From: Lachnospiraceae bacterium
Lineage (GTDB): Bacteria > Bacillota > Clostridia > Lachnospirales > Lachnospiraceae
Assembly (NCBI GenBank): GCA_017621815.1
Contig: JAGASK010000026.1
Coordinates: forward strand, 1-64,000
Direction of reading: 5' to 3'
DNA: 64,000 bases
The notes below the pieces were generated by a model, which was not told the origin of the DNA, searched no databases, and was given only the letters and a program-made list of their open reading frames with translations. This document shows positions 26,398 through 35,228 of this stretch, piece after piece. How positions within the stretch are numbered: position 1 is the stretch's first letter; the number at the start of each line of letters is the position of its first letter. Both the position numbers and the translations under genes were made by a program.

Positions 26398-26604
26398 ATG
26401 GAAATCATAAAAAAACGTGATTCTCATTATAAGATGAGAGCAGGTGAATTTGGTGAATGGCTGGATGAGTTGGGAATAAACGGTGCCTGCAGAAAAATGG
26501 AAGAACTGGGTGCATTTGGAACAGGCGATTACACAAAAGAAAAATATGAAAATGAGGAAACATTTTCCTTTGCAGAAATTGAAAAAGAATTAGGATTATG
26601 CTGA
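26398..26604 (+). CDS. Small hypothetical protein
   Basis: 68 aa. AGGAGG lies 9 nt upstream. The protein is charged, soluble and carries no known motif. It sits between dprA and a second tiny ORF, in the same orientation and probably the same transcript. Confidence 0.6.
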   Translation: MEIIKKRDSHYKMRAGEFGEWLDELGINGACRKMEELGAFGTGDYTKEKYENEETFSFAEIEKELGLC

Positions 26605-26636
26605 GATAAATTTGAACAGAAAGCGCAGGTAATAAC

Positions 26637-26810
26637 ATGAATACATTTCTATACGAAGTAGCCGGCATTGACGGGGACTACGCCAATTTAAGAAGAACTG
26701 ATATAGAAAGCGATGAACTTAAGCTGGTGGCAAGGGCGCTGCTCCCTGCTGAGATTAGTGAGGGTACAAAGCTTAAATATGAATGGATGCAGTACGAAAT
26801 CATAGAATAG
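26637..26810 (+). CDS. Small acidic protein, DUF3006-like
   Basis: 57 aa (MNTFLYEVAGIDGDYANLRR to KYEWMQYEIIE). The pattern of a short beta-rich start with IDGDYANL followed by LLPAEISEGTKL resembles DUF3006 proteins. The ribosome site is weak (GCAGG about 8 nt upstream). It lies 13 nt before the pseudopilin start, so it is probably co-translated. Confidence 0.55.
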   Translation: MNTFLYEVAGIDGDYANLRRTDIESDELKLVARALLPAEISEGTKLKYEWMQYEIIE

Positions 26811-26823
26811 TTTGGAGAAAGCA

Positions 26824-27279
26824 ATGAGAAAGCGGAAAAACATTGGAGATAAGGGTTTTTCTTTGGCAGAGATTATCATGGTATTTGCCGTCATAACGAT
26901 TCTGATTATTCTTTTATCATCTCAGTTATTGGGATATGTTGAACGTGTCAGGCAGAAAAAAGATATTCAGCAGGCTAAAACTGTACATATGGCAATAACT
27001 GCCGCCGTACTGAGTCCTGCTGCTGATGATGCGCCGGAAAAAATAGTTTATGACAGCCTGGCGGAATTATATAATGACACGGAAAGGCCGAATTTTGTAA
27101 AAACGGTTAAGGAGATGGTGGAGGAATCGGATGCTTCAAAGCTTGAAGGCGCAGGCTTTGTGTCAAAGGCATATAAAGGCTCCGGCATGAAGGTTGAAAT
27201 TGAAGGCAGTGAAATAAAGCTTTCTGTTGCGGTTTCGGGGAGCGCTTCTGAAGGTGACAGACCCATAGAAATTGAATGA
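26824..27279 (+). CDS. Type IV pseudopilin (prepilin-type N-terminus)
   Basis: 151 aa from ATG 26824 with GGAG upstream. A short basic leader RKRKNIGDKG ends at the prepilin cleavage site G14/F15 with E at +5 (G^FSLAE), followed by a 22-residue hydrophobic helix. The C-terminal globular part is acidic and cysteine-free. A major or minor pilin of a competence-type pilus is likely. The matching peptidase gene is next. Confidence 0.88.
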   Translation: MRKRKNIGDKGFSLAEIIMVFAVITILIILLSSQLLGYVERVRQKKDIQQAKTVHMAITAAVLSPAADDAPEKIVYDSLAELYNDTERPNFVKTVKEMVEESDASKLEGAGFVSKAYKGSGMKVEIEGSEIKLSVAVSGSASEGDRPIEIE

Positions 27280-27321
27280 TACGGTGCCTGAAGAAACAAA
27301 GACGGAATGATTGGGGGAAAT

Positions 27322-28080
27322 ATGGGAGCAATAGCGGTCTATGGTATGATATTTCTTTTTGGAATTATGATAGGAAGCTTTTTGAATGTATGCATTCTCC
27401 GGCTGCCTGAGCATGAGGATATTGTTTTTACACCTTCCCACTGTACTTCATGCGGTCATGTTTTGAAATGGTATGAACTGATTCCACTGGTTAGTTTTGC
27501 GATACAGGGCGGCAGGTGCAGGAACTGTAAAGAGAAAATTTCCCTGCAATATCCTGTGATAGAGTTTTTAAACGGGATTATTTATGTATGGATATTTGCG
27601 GTAAAGGGCATTATATCGGAGAGCGTACTGTTTTGTATCTGTGCATCTGTTCTGATTGTAGTCGCTGTGACAGATTTCAGGACATATGAAATTCCTTTTG
27701 GATGCAACATTATAATAGGAATATTGGGAATTTTGCGGATACTTTTGGATTTGCAGCACTGGTATCATTATGTAATCGGGTTTTTTACCGTCAGCGGGTT
27801 GTTTTTGCTTGTGTATTTTATCACGAAGGGAAATGGTATAGGGGGAGGCGACATTAAGCTGATGGCAGCGTCCGGTCTTTTGCTGGGCTGGCAGAATATT
27901 ATACTGGCGCTTATGCTGGGCTCAATAGCCGGCTCTGTGATACATCTTACATTGATGAAACTGAAAGGCAGGGGCAGGGTTTTGGCTTTCGGACCTTATC
28001 TGGCATTGGGAATCTTTATATCAATGCTTTATGGTAATGAGATTATAAGCTGGTACTTGGCGTGGCTTTTCCAAAGTTAA
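27322..28080 (+). CDS. Prepilin peptidase (PilD-type, A24)
   Basis: 252 aa from ATG 27322, selected by the GGGGGAA site just upstream (27307 has none). It has the methylation/peptidase layout: an N-terminal GSFLNVCILRLP segment, a four-cysteine zinc loop (CTSCG and CRNCK), and the aspartates in TDFRTYEIP and GGGDIKLM. About seven membrane segments. It cleaves prepilin leaders and methylates the new N-terminus; the pseudopilin upstream is its likely substrate. Confidence 0.93.
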   Translation: MGAIAVYGMIFLFGIMIGSFLNVCILRLPEHEDIVFTPSHCTSCGHVLKWYELIPLVSFAIQGGRCRNCKEKISLQYPVIEFLNGIIYVWIFAVKGIISESVLFCICASVLIVVAVTDFRTYEIPFGCNIIIGILGILRILLDLQHWYHYVIGFFTVSGLFLLVYFITKGNGIGGGDIKLMAASGLLLGWQNIILALMLGSIAGSVIHLTLMKLKGRGRVLAFGPYLALGIFISMLYGNEIISWYLAWLFQS

Positions 28081-28092
28081 TAAATTTTTAAC

Positions 28093-28121
28093 TTGCAACC
28101 AAAAAAAAATTGGTGTATAGT
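28093..28121 (+). promoter_or_regulatory. Promoter of topA
   Basis: TTGCAA (28093-28098), 17 nt, TATAGT (28116-28121), about 40 nt before the start codon. Confidence 0.7.
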
Positions 28122-28162
28122 TGAGCACGTTATTAGTTTAAGAACAAGGGGATATGCAATCA

Positions 28163-30250
28163 ATGGCAAAATATCTGGTAATTGTGGAGTCACCGGCTAA
28201 GGTAAAAACAATTAAGAAATTTCTGGGGGCAAATTATGAAGTAATGGCAAGCAACGGTCATGTCCGTGATTTGCCGAAGAGTCAGTTGGGTATTGATGTA
28301 GAGCATGATTATGAACCTAAATATATTACCATTCGCGGTAAAGGTGATATATTGGCTGGTTTAAGAAAAGAAGTAAAAAAAGCCGAAAAAATTTATCTGG
28401 CAACTGACCCTGACCGTGAGGGAGAAGCCATTTCCTGGCATCTTTTAAAGGCACTTAAGCTTGAAGATAAGAAAGTATACCGTATTACGTTTAATGAGAT
28501 TACGAAAAATGCCGTAAAGGAATCTCTGAAAAATGCCCGTGAAATCAATATGAATCTGGTGGATTCCCAGCAGGCAAGGCGTGTCCTTGACCGCATGGTG
28601 GGATATCGTATTTCTCCGCTGCTTTGGGCTAAAGTAAAAAGAGGGCTCAGCGCCGGACGCGTACAGTCAGTAGCGCTTCGTATTATTTGCGACAGGGAAG
28701 AAGAAATTAACAATTTTATTCCCGAAGAATACTGGACACTGGACGCGCTTTTTGACATTCCGGGTGAGAAGAAGCCCCTGACGGCAAGATATTATGGCAC
28801 AAAAGACAAAAAAGCAGCCATTTCCTCCAGGGAAGAAATGGATAAGATTATAAAGGAACTTGAAAATGCTGATTATAAGGTCAGTGAAGTTAAGAAGGGA
28901 GAGCGGGTAAAAAAAGCGCCCCTGCCTTTTACAACTTCTACCTTACAGCAGGAAGCCAGCAAGGTTTTAAATTTTTCCACACAGAAAACCATGCGTCTGG
29001 CACAGCAGCTTTACGAAGGCATTGACATTAAAGGCAATGGTACCGTGGGTATTATTACTTATCTGCGTACCGATTCCACCAGAGTTTCGGCGGAAGCGGA
29101 AGCCATGGCAGAGGAGTATATTACAAAAACATATGGAAGCGAATATGCGGCAGCGCCTTCTGAGGGAGGGAAAAGCAAACAGAAGATTCAGGATGCCCAT
29201 GAGGCGGTCAGACCTACTGATTTGAACCGCACTCCCGCTAAAATTAAGGATTCCCTGTCCAGGGACCAGTTCCGTCTGTATCAGCTGATTTGGAAGAGAT
29301 TTACTGCGAGCCGTATGGCTCCTGCCAGATATGAAACTACTTCCGTTAAAATTGACGGAGGAGAGCACCGTTTTACTGTAGCGGCATCCAAGGTGATTTT
29401 TGATGGTTTTATGAGTGTTTATACACAGGAGGATGAGAAGGAAGAGGGCAATACCCTTGTAAAAGGAATTGATGCTTCCACTCAGCTTATCTGGAAAGAG
29501 TTTGATCCCAGACAGCATTTTACGCAGCCGGCGCCTCATTATACGGAGGCATCTTTAGTGAGGGCTCTGGAGGAACTTGGAATCGGGCGTCCCAGTACGT
29601 ATGCGCCTACGATTACTACAATTCTTGCGAGAAGGTATGTGGCAAAGGAAAACCGCAATCTGTATGTGACGGAGCTTGGTGAAGTCGTTAACAGTATGAT
29701 GAAGGATGCTTTTCCGAGTATTGTGGATGTGAATTTCACCGCTAATATGGAGGCACTCTTGGATGGGGTAGAGGAAGGTGATGTGAATTGGAAAACAATA
29801 GTCTCCAATTTTTATCCTGACCTTGACGCAGCAGTCCGAAATGCGGAAAAAGAGCTGAAGGAAGTGGAGATTGCCGACGAGGTGTCTGATGAGGTGTGCG
29901 AGGTATGCGGGCGCCGGATGGTTATTAAATACGGTCCCCATGGACGTTTTCTGGCCTGCCCGGGCTTTCCCGAATGCAGAAACACTAAACCTTATTTTGA
30001 AAAAATAGGTGTGGCGTGCCCGAAATGCGGCAAAGATATTGTTCTTAAGAAAACCAAAAAGGGAAGAAAGTATTACGGATGCATTGACAATCCGGACTGC
30101 GATTTTATGGTATGGCAGCGTCCTTCCGATGTAAAATGTGAACGCTGCGGTTCCCTTATGTTAATAAAAGGAAATAAACTGGTGTGTTCCGATGAAAACT
30201 GCGGGTATGTCACAAATATGCCAAAGCAGGAGAAAGAGCCGGTCTGTTAA
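28163..30250 (+). CDS. topA: DNA topoisomerase I
   Basis: 695 aa from ATG 28163. AAGGGG is 11 nt upstream, while the alternative ATG at 28154 is only 2 nt from it. The TOPRIM domain (LVIVESPAKVKTIKKFL, DPDREGEAIS) and the active-site Tyr300 in ITYLRTDST are present. Three C-terminal zinc ribbons (CEVCG, CPKCG and CERCG) bind DNA. It relaxes negative supercoils. Confidence 0.97.
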   Translation: MAKYLVIVESPAKVKTIKKFLGANYEVMASNGHVRDLPKSQLGIDVEHDYEPKYITIRGKGDILAGLRKEVKKAEKIYLATDPDREGEAISWHLLKALKLEDKKVYRITFNEITKNAVKESLKNAREINMNLVDSQQARRVLDRMVGYRISPLLWAKVKRGLSAGRVQSVALRIICDREEEINNFIPEEYWTLDALFDIPGEKKPLTARYYGTKDKKAAISSREEMDKIIKELENADYKVSEVKKGERVKKAPLPFTTSTLQQEASKVLNFSTQKTMRLAQQLYEGIDIKGNGTVGIITYLRTDSTRVSAEAEAMAEEYITKTYGSEYAAAPSEGGKSKQKIQDAHEAVRPTDLNRTPAKIKDSLSRDQFRLYQLIWKRFTASRMAPARYETTSVKIDGGEHRFTVAASKVIFDGFMSVYTQEDEKEEGNTLVKGIDASTQLIWKEFDPRQHFTQPAPHYTEASLVRALEELGIGRPSTYAPTITTILARRYVAKENRNLYVTELGEVVNSMMKDAFPSIVDVNFTANMEALLDGVEEGDVNWKTIVSNFYPDLDAAVRNAEKELKEVEIADEVSDEVCEVCGRRMVIKYGPHGRFLACPGFPECRNTKPYFEKIGVACPKCGKDIVLKKTKKGRKYYGCIDNPDCDFMVWQRPSDVKCERCGSLMLIKGNKLVCSDENCGYVTNMPKQEKEPVC

Positions 30251-30262
30251 TAGTCTGAAAAT
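30249..30262 (+). promoter_or_regulatory. Candidate CodY box upstream of codY
   Basis: AATAGTCTGAAAAT differs from the CodY consensus AATTTTCWGAAAAT at two positions. It overlaps the topA stop codon and lies about 100 nt upstream of the codY -10. A weaker, 4-mismatch match follows near 30278-30291. Confidence 0.45.
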
Positions 30263-30336
30263 ATAAATTGCTCTCTAAAAATTGCGAAAATTTACTGGAA
30301 GAGTGTGTAATTATGCCATAATTCCCGGTGAAATCA

Positions 30337-30365
30337 TTGAAATTATAAAAAAAGTGTGATAAAAT
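30337..30365 (+). promoter_or_regulatory. Promoter of codY
   Basis: TTGAAA (30337-30342), 17 nt, TAAAAT (30360-30365), 40 nt before the start codon. Confidence 0.65.
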
Positions 30366-30405
30366 CATTTAAATAATGTATTTCGCAGAAAGCGGGGAGG
30401 CATTC

Positions 30406-31191
30406 ATGAGCAGCGTACAGTTATTGGATAAAACCAGAAAAATCGGTAAACTACTTCACAATAACAATTCCAGCAAGGTTGTTTTTAACGATATCTGCAG
30501 GGTTTTATGTGAAATATTGAATTCAAATGTGCTTGTGATAAGCAAAAAAGGCAAGGTTCTCGGTGTTGGAGATACGCCTTCCGTTGATTCGATTACGGAA
30601 TTGATAGTAGACCAGGTGGGTGGTTTTATTGACGCTTTATTGAATGAACGCCTTCTGGCAATTCTTTCCACAAAGGAAAATGTCAATCTTGAAACCCTGG
30701 GATTTGAGGAAGGCGATGTCAAAAAGTTTCAGGCTATTATTACACCAATAGAAATTGCCGGTGAACGTTTGGGAACGCTGTTTATTTATAAATGTGACAA
30801 GCAGTATGATATTGATGATATTATACTTTGCGAATACGGAACTACGGTAGTGGGACTTGAGATGCTCCGTGCCGTAAATGAAGAAAGCGCAGAAGAAAAC
30901 AGAAAGCTTGCGGTTATTAAATCAGCAATCGGCACACTGTCATATTCGGAAATGGAAGCAGTGGTTCATATTTTTGAGGAACTGAACGGCATGGAAGGCA
31001 TTCTGGTTGCCAGTAAGATTGCGGACAGAGTGGGGATTACCCGTTCCGTTATTGTGAATGCGCTTCGCAAATTTGAAAGTGCCGGAGTGATTGAATCACG
31101 TTCCTCCGGGATGAAAGGAACCTATATCAAGGTATTGAATGATATGGTTTTTGATGAGGTTGAAAAGCTGAAGAAAGAACACATGCGTTAA
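30406..31191 (+). CDS. codY: Global transcriptional regulator CodY
   Basis: 261 aa from ATG 30406 with GGGGAGG upstream. It has an N-terminal GAF domain (residues about 1-155) that binds branched-chain amino acids, a linker helix, and a winged helix-turn-helix (about 205-255, ASKIADRVGITRSVIVNALRKFES). CodY represses nutrient-stress, motility and competence genes when GTP and BCAA are high. It sits between topA and the flagellar operon as in Bacillus, without the codV-clpQY genes. Confidence 0.97.
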   Translation: MSSVQLLDKTRKIGKLLHNNNSSKVVFNDICRVLCEILNSNVLVISKKGKVLGVGDTPSVDSITELIVDQVGGFIDALLNERLLAILSTKENVNLETLGFEEGDVKKFQAIITPIEIAGERLGTLFIYKCDKQYDIDDIILCEYGTTVVGLEMLRAVNEESAEENRKLAVIKSAIGTLSYSEMEAVVHIFEELNGMEGILVASKIADRVGITRSVIVNALRKFESAGVIESRSSGMKGTYIKVLNDMVFDEVEKLKKEHMR

Positions 31192-31222
31192 ATATGGAGG
31201 CATAAAGGAGTATGCTGGGGTT

Positions 31223-31265
31223 AAAAGGATTTATGAATAGAATTATAAATCCTTTTTTTCTTTTT
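31223..31265 (+). terminator. Terminator of codY
   Basis: A perfect 12-bp stem (31223-31234 with 31245-31256) with a 10-nt loop ends in a long T tract. It separates codY from the flagellar operon. Confidence 0.9.
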
Positions 31266-31268
31266 GAC

Positions 31269-31296
31269 TTGTGTTTTTTCCTAAATTATTTATAAT
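31269..31296 (+). promoter_or_regulatory. Putative sigma-A promoter of the fla/che operon
   Basis: TTGTGT (31269-31274), 16 nt, then a perfect TATAAT (31291-31296), 47 nt before flgB. No sigma-D-type (TAAA...CCGATA) promoter is visible here. Confidence 0.55.
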
Positions 31297-31342
31297 AGTA
31301 TATGATGTGTTAGTTATGCGTGCCTTTGGGGAGGAGCAATTT

Positions 31343-31732
31343 ATGATTAACAGCAATGTATTTGATTATGTCAATGTGCTGCAAAAAGCAGCAGACGCAT
31401 CATGGGTTCGTAATGATGTGCTGGCAAATAATATTGCCAATGTGAGTACACCCGGATATAAAAGACAGGACGTGGACTTTGAAACACAATTAAAGAGGGC
31501 GCTCCGGAGTACAAAATTTAAAACAGTGGATGCCAGAGTTTCCGCTATTAATACGTCAGAATTGAATACCAGTATTTATACGGATTCATCCGGCTTTTCT
31601 TACAGACTTGACGGCAATAATGTGGATATTGATACAGAAGGAACAAAGCTTGCCGCCAATCAAATCAAGTATAATGGACTGATTGACAGCATCAATCAGG
31701 AATTCAGTAATTTAAAGTTAGTTTTAAAATAG
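31343..31732 (+). CDS. flgB: Flagellar basal-body rod protein FlgB
   Basis: 129 aa from ATG 31343 with GGGGAGGAG upstream. The rod-family N-terminal motif LANNIANVSTPGYKRQDVDF is typical. It forms the proximal rod with FlgC and FliE. First gene of the operon. Confidence 0.96.
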   Translation: MINSNVFDYVNVLQKAADASWVRNDVLANNIANVSTPGYKRQDVDFETQLKRALRSTKFKTVDARVSAINTSELNTSIYTDSSGFSYRLDGNNVDIDTEGTKLAANQIKYNGLIDSINQEFSNLKLVLK

Positions 31733-31747
31733 GGGGGATAAAATATC

Positions 31748-32194
31748 ATGAGTATTTTTTCGTCGTTTGATGTTAATGCGTCCGGTATGACAGCACAGCG
31801 CTATCGCATGGATGTCATTTCTGAAAATGTAGCCAATGCCCAGACTACAAGGACTGCTGACGGTACACCCTACAGGCGTAAGGTAGTTACTTTTGAGCAG
31901 AGAGGAGAAAGGGCGGCGGACTTTAGTCACGTCTTCAGCCGTGCCAATGATGCCTACAGAGGGCAGGGGGTCAAGGTAAGCAGGGTTTCCGAGGATACCT
32001 GGACAGATATGGTTATGGCTTATGATCCTTCTCATCCTGATGCTGATGAGAACGGCTATGTTACATATCCCAATGTAAATATTGTAACGGAAATGACCAA
32101 CTTAATAGATGCCAGCCGTGCATTTGAAGCCAATGCAACTGCTTTTAATGCAAGCAAGTCAATAGCCGTTAAGGGACTTGAGATGGGTCAGTAA
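31748..32194 (+). CDS. flgC: Flagellar basal-body rod protein FlgC
   Basis: 148 aa. The N-terminal rod motif (ISENVANAQTTRTADGTPYRRK) and the C-terminal MTNLIDASRAFEANATAFNASK signature are present. Proximal rod subunit, 15 nt after flgB. Confidence 0.96.
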   Translation: MSIFSSFDVNASGMTAQRYRMDVISENVANAQTTRTADGTPYRRKVVTFEQRGERAADFSHVFSRANDAYRGQGVKVSRVSEDTWTDMVMAYDPSHPDADENGYVTYPNVNIVTEMTNLIDASRAFEANATAFNASKSIAVKGLEMGQ

Positions 32195-32235
32195 AAGTGT
32201 GAGATAACGTTCGCGGTAACATAGGAGGAAGAAAA

Positions 32236-32559
32236 GTGGATATTTCATCTTTATATAATATTTCGTCAGACGTCATCAGAAAGGCGGCTGAGAGCAGTCC
32301 GGCGTTTTCGTCTGTCAGCGGGGAGGAGACGGAGGACTTTGGAAGCCTGCTTGATAAGGCTATTGATAATCTGAATACTACCAATGCTTATCTTTCCGAT
32401 GCTGAAAATGAAAAACTGAAGTGGGCTTTGGGCGAATCCGAGAACACTCATGATTTAACTATTGCATTACAAAAGGCTTCTGCTGCGCTTCAGTATACGG
32501 TGGCTGTCCGTGACAAATTTCTGGAAGCATATAAGGAAATTATGCAGATACAGATTTAA
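32236..32559 (+). CDS. fliE: Flagellar hook-basal body protein FliE
   Basis: 107 aa starting at GTG 32236 with AGGAGG 7 nt upstream. Conserved C-terminal HDLTIALQKASAALQYTVAVRDKFLEAYKEIM. FliE joins the MS ring to the rod and is the first exported substrate. Confidence 0.95.
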   Translation: MDISSLYNISSDVIRKAAESSPAFSSVSGEETEDFGSLLDKAIDNLNTTNAYLSDAENEKLKWALGESENTHDLTIALQKASAALQYTVAVRDKFLEAYKEIMQIQI

Positions 32560-32592
32560 ATCTTTAATGTGCGGAAGAAACAGGAGTAAGTC

Positions 32593-34194
32593 ATGGCCGA
32601 TAGAGTTAAGGAACTATTAAACAAAATATTGGAGTGGTGGAATAAATTTTCCACGAAACAAAAAACTTTTATTATTGCGTCAGGAGCAGGAGTTATAATA
32701 GCGATTGCTATTTTAATAACCGTGCTGGCCCAGCCGCAGTACGTGGTTTTGTTAAACTGCACCACAACAAAGGAAGCTTCTGAAGTAGTTGAACTGTTAG
32801 AGGGGCAGGGACTGGATTATACGGTATCTGACGACGGGTACCAGATTAAAATCAATAAAAATGACCAGTCTGATGCCAGCCTGCTTTTAGGCGCTAATGA
32901 CATTCAGGCAGCAACCTATACCATAGATAATGTGACAGACGGAGGCTTTGGTACCACGGAGTCCGATAAGCAGAAAAAATATGAGCTGTATCTGGAAACA
33001 AGGCTGGCGGAAGATTTTATTACCAGATTTGATTCGGTTAAAAGCGCGTATGTTGAAGTACACATACCTGAAAATGACGGAACTTTGATTTCCACAAAGG
33101 AAGATACTTCCGTATGGATACTTCTGGAGCTGAGCGGAGAGTTTTCTTCTGATAATGCTGCTTTTATGGCGAAAGCAGTAAGCATGGCAGTGGGAAACGA
33201 AACGGAAGAAAAAGTTGTAATCCTGGATACAGCAGGAAATATGCTGTTTTCGGGCGACGACAGCTACAGCGTTGCGGGGACTGCCAGCTCCCAGCTTGGA
33301 GTAAAGACACAGTGGGAAAACAAGATTAAGAATGAAATCAGGCAGGTGCTGATAGGCACCAATGAATTCGACAAGGTGGAAGTGGCCTGCAATCTGGATT
33401 TGGATTTTTCTTCCAGTGAGGATGTTTACCATGAGTATTCAGCGCCTGACGGAAGAACCGAAGGCATGAGAAGTTCTCAGAGGACGTATACTTCGGAATC
33501 TGAAAATACGGGAGGCGGTATTCCCGGCACGGATTCCAACGGAGAAAGCATTGAGTATGAATATCAGGACTCGGCTAACAGCAGTGCTTCTTCGGAAGAA
33601 ACGGAAGATAATTTCCTGCCCAATGAACATATCAAAACGGTGAACAGTCTGCCGGGTGCTGTTGTTTATGACAACTCATCCATAGCGGCTACAGCTATTA
33701 AGTATAATGTGATCAGAGAGGAAGATATCAAGGCACAGGGACTTCTTGACGGAATTACGTGGGAAGAATATAAAATAGCAAATGCAGAGGGAACCAGGAT
33801 CGAAGTGGATGACCAGATGTATGAAGTGGTTGCCAAAGCCACCGGTTTCCCTACAGAAAATATCGCACTTGTAGCCCGCACGGAAAATGTGTTTTTTGAT
33901 AAAGAAGGTCTGCAGGTAGAGTTCTCCGATATCATGCAGATAGTGCTTATTATTATTATTCTGGCACTGCTTGCTTTTGTGGTATTCAGGAGCATGCGTT
34001 CCGAAAAGTCTGTACAACAGCCGGAGGAACTGCCTGTGGAGTCATTGCTTCAGTCCCAGCCTGAGGTAGAACTTGAAGATATCAGTACCGAACATATATC
34101 CGAAACCAGAAGAATGGTGGAAAAATTTGTGGACGAAAATCCCGAAGCAGCGGCAAGTCTGCTGCGCAACTGGCTTAACCAGGATTGGGGTTAG
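32593..34194 (+). CDS. fliF: Flagellar MS-ring protein FliF
   Basis: 533 aa. Two membrane helices (about residues 22-44 and 448-468) flank the periplasmic ring-building motifs; the YscJ-like segment includes VHIPE. The C-terminal tail (EKFVDENPEAAASLLRNWLNQDWG) is the FliG-binding site. A Ser/Glu-rich loop (about 295-345) is low complexity. Confidence 0.97.
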   Translation: MADRVKELLNKILEWWNKFSTKQKTFIIASGAGVIIAIAILITVLAQPQYVVLLNCTTTKEASEVVELLEGQGLDYTVSDDGYQIKINKNDQSDASLLLGANDIQAATYTIDNVTDGGFGTTESDKQKKYELYLETRLAEDFITRFDSVKSAYVEVHIPENDGTLISTKEDTSVWILLELSGEFSSDNAAFMAKAVSMAVGNETEEKVVILDTAGNMLFSGDDSYSVAGTASSQLGVKTQWENKIKNEIRQVLIGTNEFDKVEVACNLDLDFSSSEDVYHEYSAPDGRTEGMRSSQRTYTSESENTGGGIPGTDSNGESIEYEYQDSANSSASSEETEDNFLPNEHIKTVNSLPGAVVYDNSSIAATAIKYNVIREEDIKAQGLLDGITWEEYKIANAEGTRIEVDDQMYEVVAKATGFPTENIALVARTENVFFDKEGLQVEFSDIMQIVLIIIILALLAFVVFRSMRSEKSVQQPEELPVESLLQSQPEVELEDISTEHISETRRMVEKFVDENPEAAASLLRNWLNQDWG

Positions 34195-34211
34195 GGGAAG
34201 GAAGGTTATTT

Positions 34212-35228
34212 ATGGCCAGATTTGCCGATGATAAAATAACAGGAGTTCAAAAAGCTGCTATTCTTTTGATAGCCCTTGGCCCTGAAAAATCTGCTGCTAT
34301 ATTCAAGCATTTGAAAGAAGAAGAAATTGAGGAGCTGACGCTGGAAATTGCCAATACCAGAAGCGTAACCGCTCAAATCAAGGAAGATATTATTAATGAG
34401 TTTTATGAGGTATGCCTTGCACAGCAGTATATTGCGGAGGGCGGTATTAATTATGCGAAAGAGCTTTTGGAAAAGGCTCTGGGCACAGAAAAAGCTTTGG
34501 ATGTTATCGGAAAACTGACGGCATCGTTACAGGTAAAACCTTTCGAATTTGTCCGCAAGACAGATGCTTCCCAGCTGCTTAACTTTATACAGGACGAGCA
34601 TCCCCAGACTATTGCGCTTATTTTATCTTATTTGCCGGCAGGACAGGCTGCGCTTATTATTTCCGCGCTTCCGCCGGACAGGCAGTCCGATGTGGCACGG
34701 CGTATTGCGGTTATGGACAGAACGAGTCCCGATGTTGTCAAAGAAGTGGAGAAGGTATTGGAATCCAAGCTCGCATCTTTAGTAAATCAGGATTATACCA
34801 TTATCGGTGGTGTGGATGCAGTTGTTGATATTTTAAATACTGTAGACCGCGGAACAGAAAAACATATTATGGAAACTTTGGAAATCGAAGAACCGGAACT
34901 GGCAGACGAAATCAGAAAGAAGATGTTTGTATTCGAAGATATTCTGCTGCTTGATGACCGTGCGATTCAGAGAGTACTCAGAGATGTGGATAACAATGAT
35001 TTGGCGCTTGCGCTTAAAGGCTCCAATGAACAGGTTCAGAATGCTATCTTTAACAACCTGTCAAAGCGTCTTGCTGTTATGATAAAAGAAGATATGGAAT
35101 TTATGGGTCCTGTTCGTATGAAGGATGTTGAGGAAGCACAGCAGAAGATTGTAAATATTATCAGGAAACTGGAAGACTCTGCGGAAATCGTTATTTCCAG
35201 AGGCGGAGGTGACGAAATCGTTGTCTAG
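34212..35228 (+). CDS. fliG: Flagellar motor switch protein FliG
   Basis: 338 aa from ATG 34212 (GGAAGG upstream). The three FliG domains are visible, including EHPQTIALILSYL in the middle domain and the charged C-terminal torque helix region (DDRAIQRVLRDVDNNDLALALKG). It transmits stator force to the rotor. Confidence 0.97.
   Translation: MARFADDKITGVQKAAILLIALGPEKSAAIFKHLKEEEIEELTLEIANTRSVTAQIKEDIINEFYEVCLAQQYIAEGGINYAKELLEKALGTEKALDVIGKLTASLQVKPFEFVRKTDASQLLNFIQDEHPQTIALILSYLPAGQAALIISALPPDRQSDVARRIAVMDRTSPDVVKEVEKVLESKLASLVNQDYTIIGGVDAVVDILNTVDRGTEKHIMETLEIEEPELADEIRKKMFVFEDILLLDDRAIQRVLRDVDNNDLALALKGSNEQVQNAIFNNLSKRLAVMIKEDMEFMGPVRMKDVEEAQQKIVNIIRKLEDSAEIVISRGGGDEIVV

Noticed and set aside
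32560..32620. GCCGATAG at the fliF start as a sigma-D -10 box
   Set aside because: No TAAA at the required 15-16 nt upstream, and the motif is the coding sequence for the FliF N-terminus.
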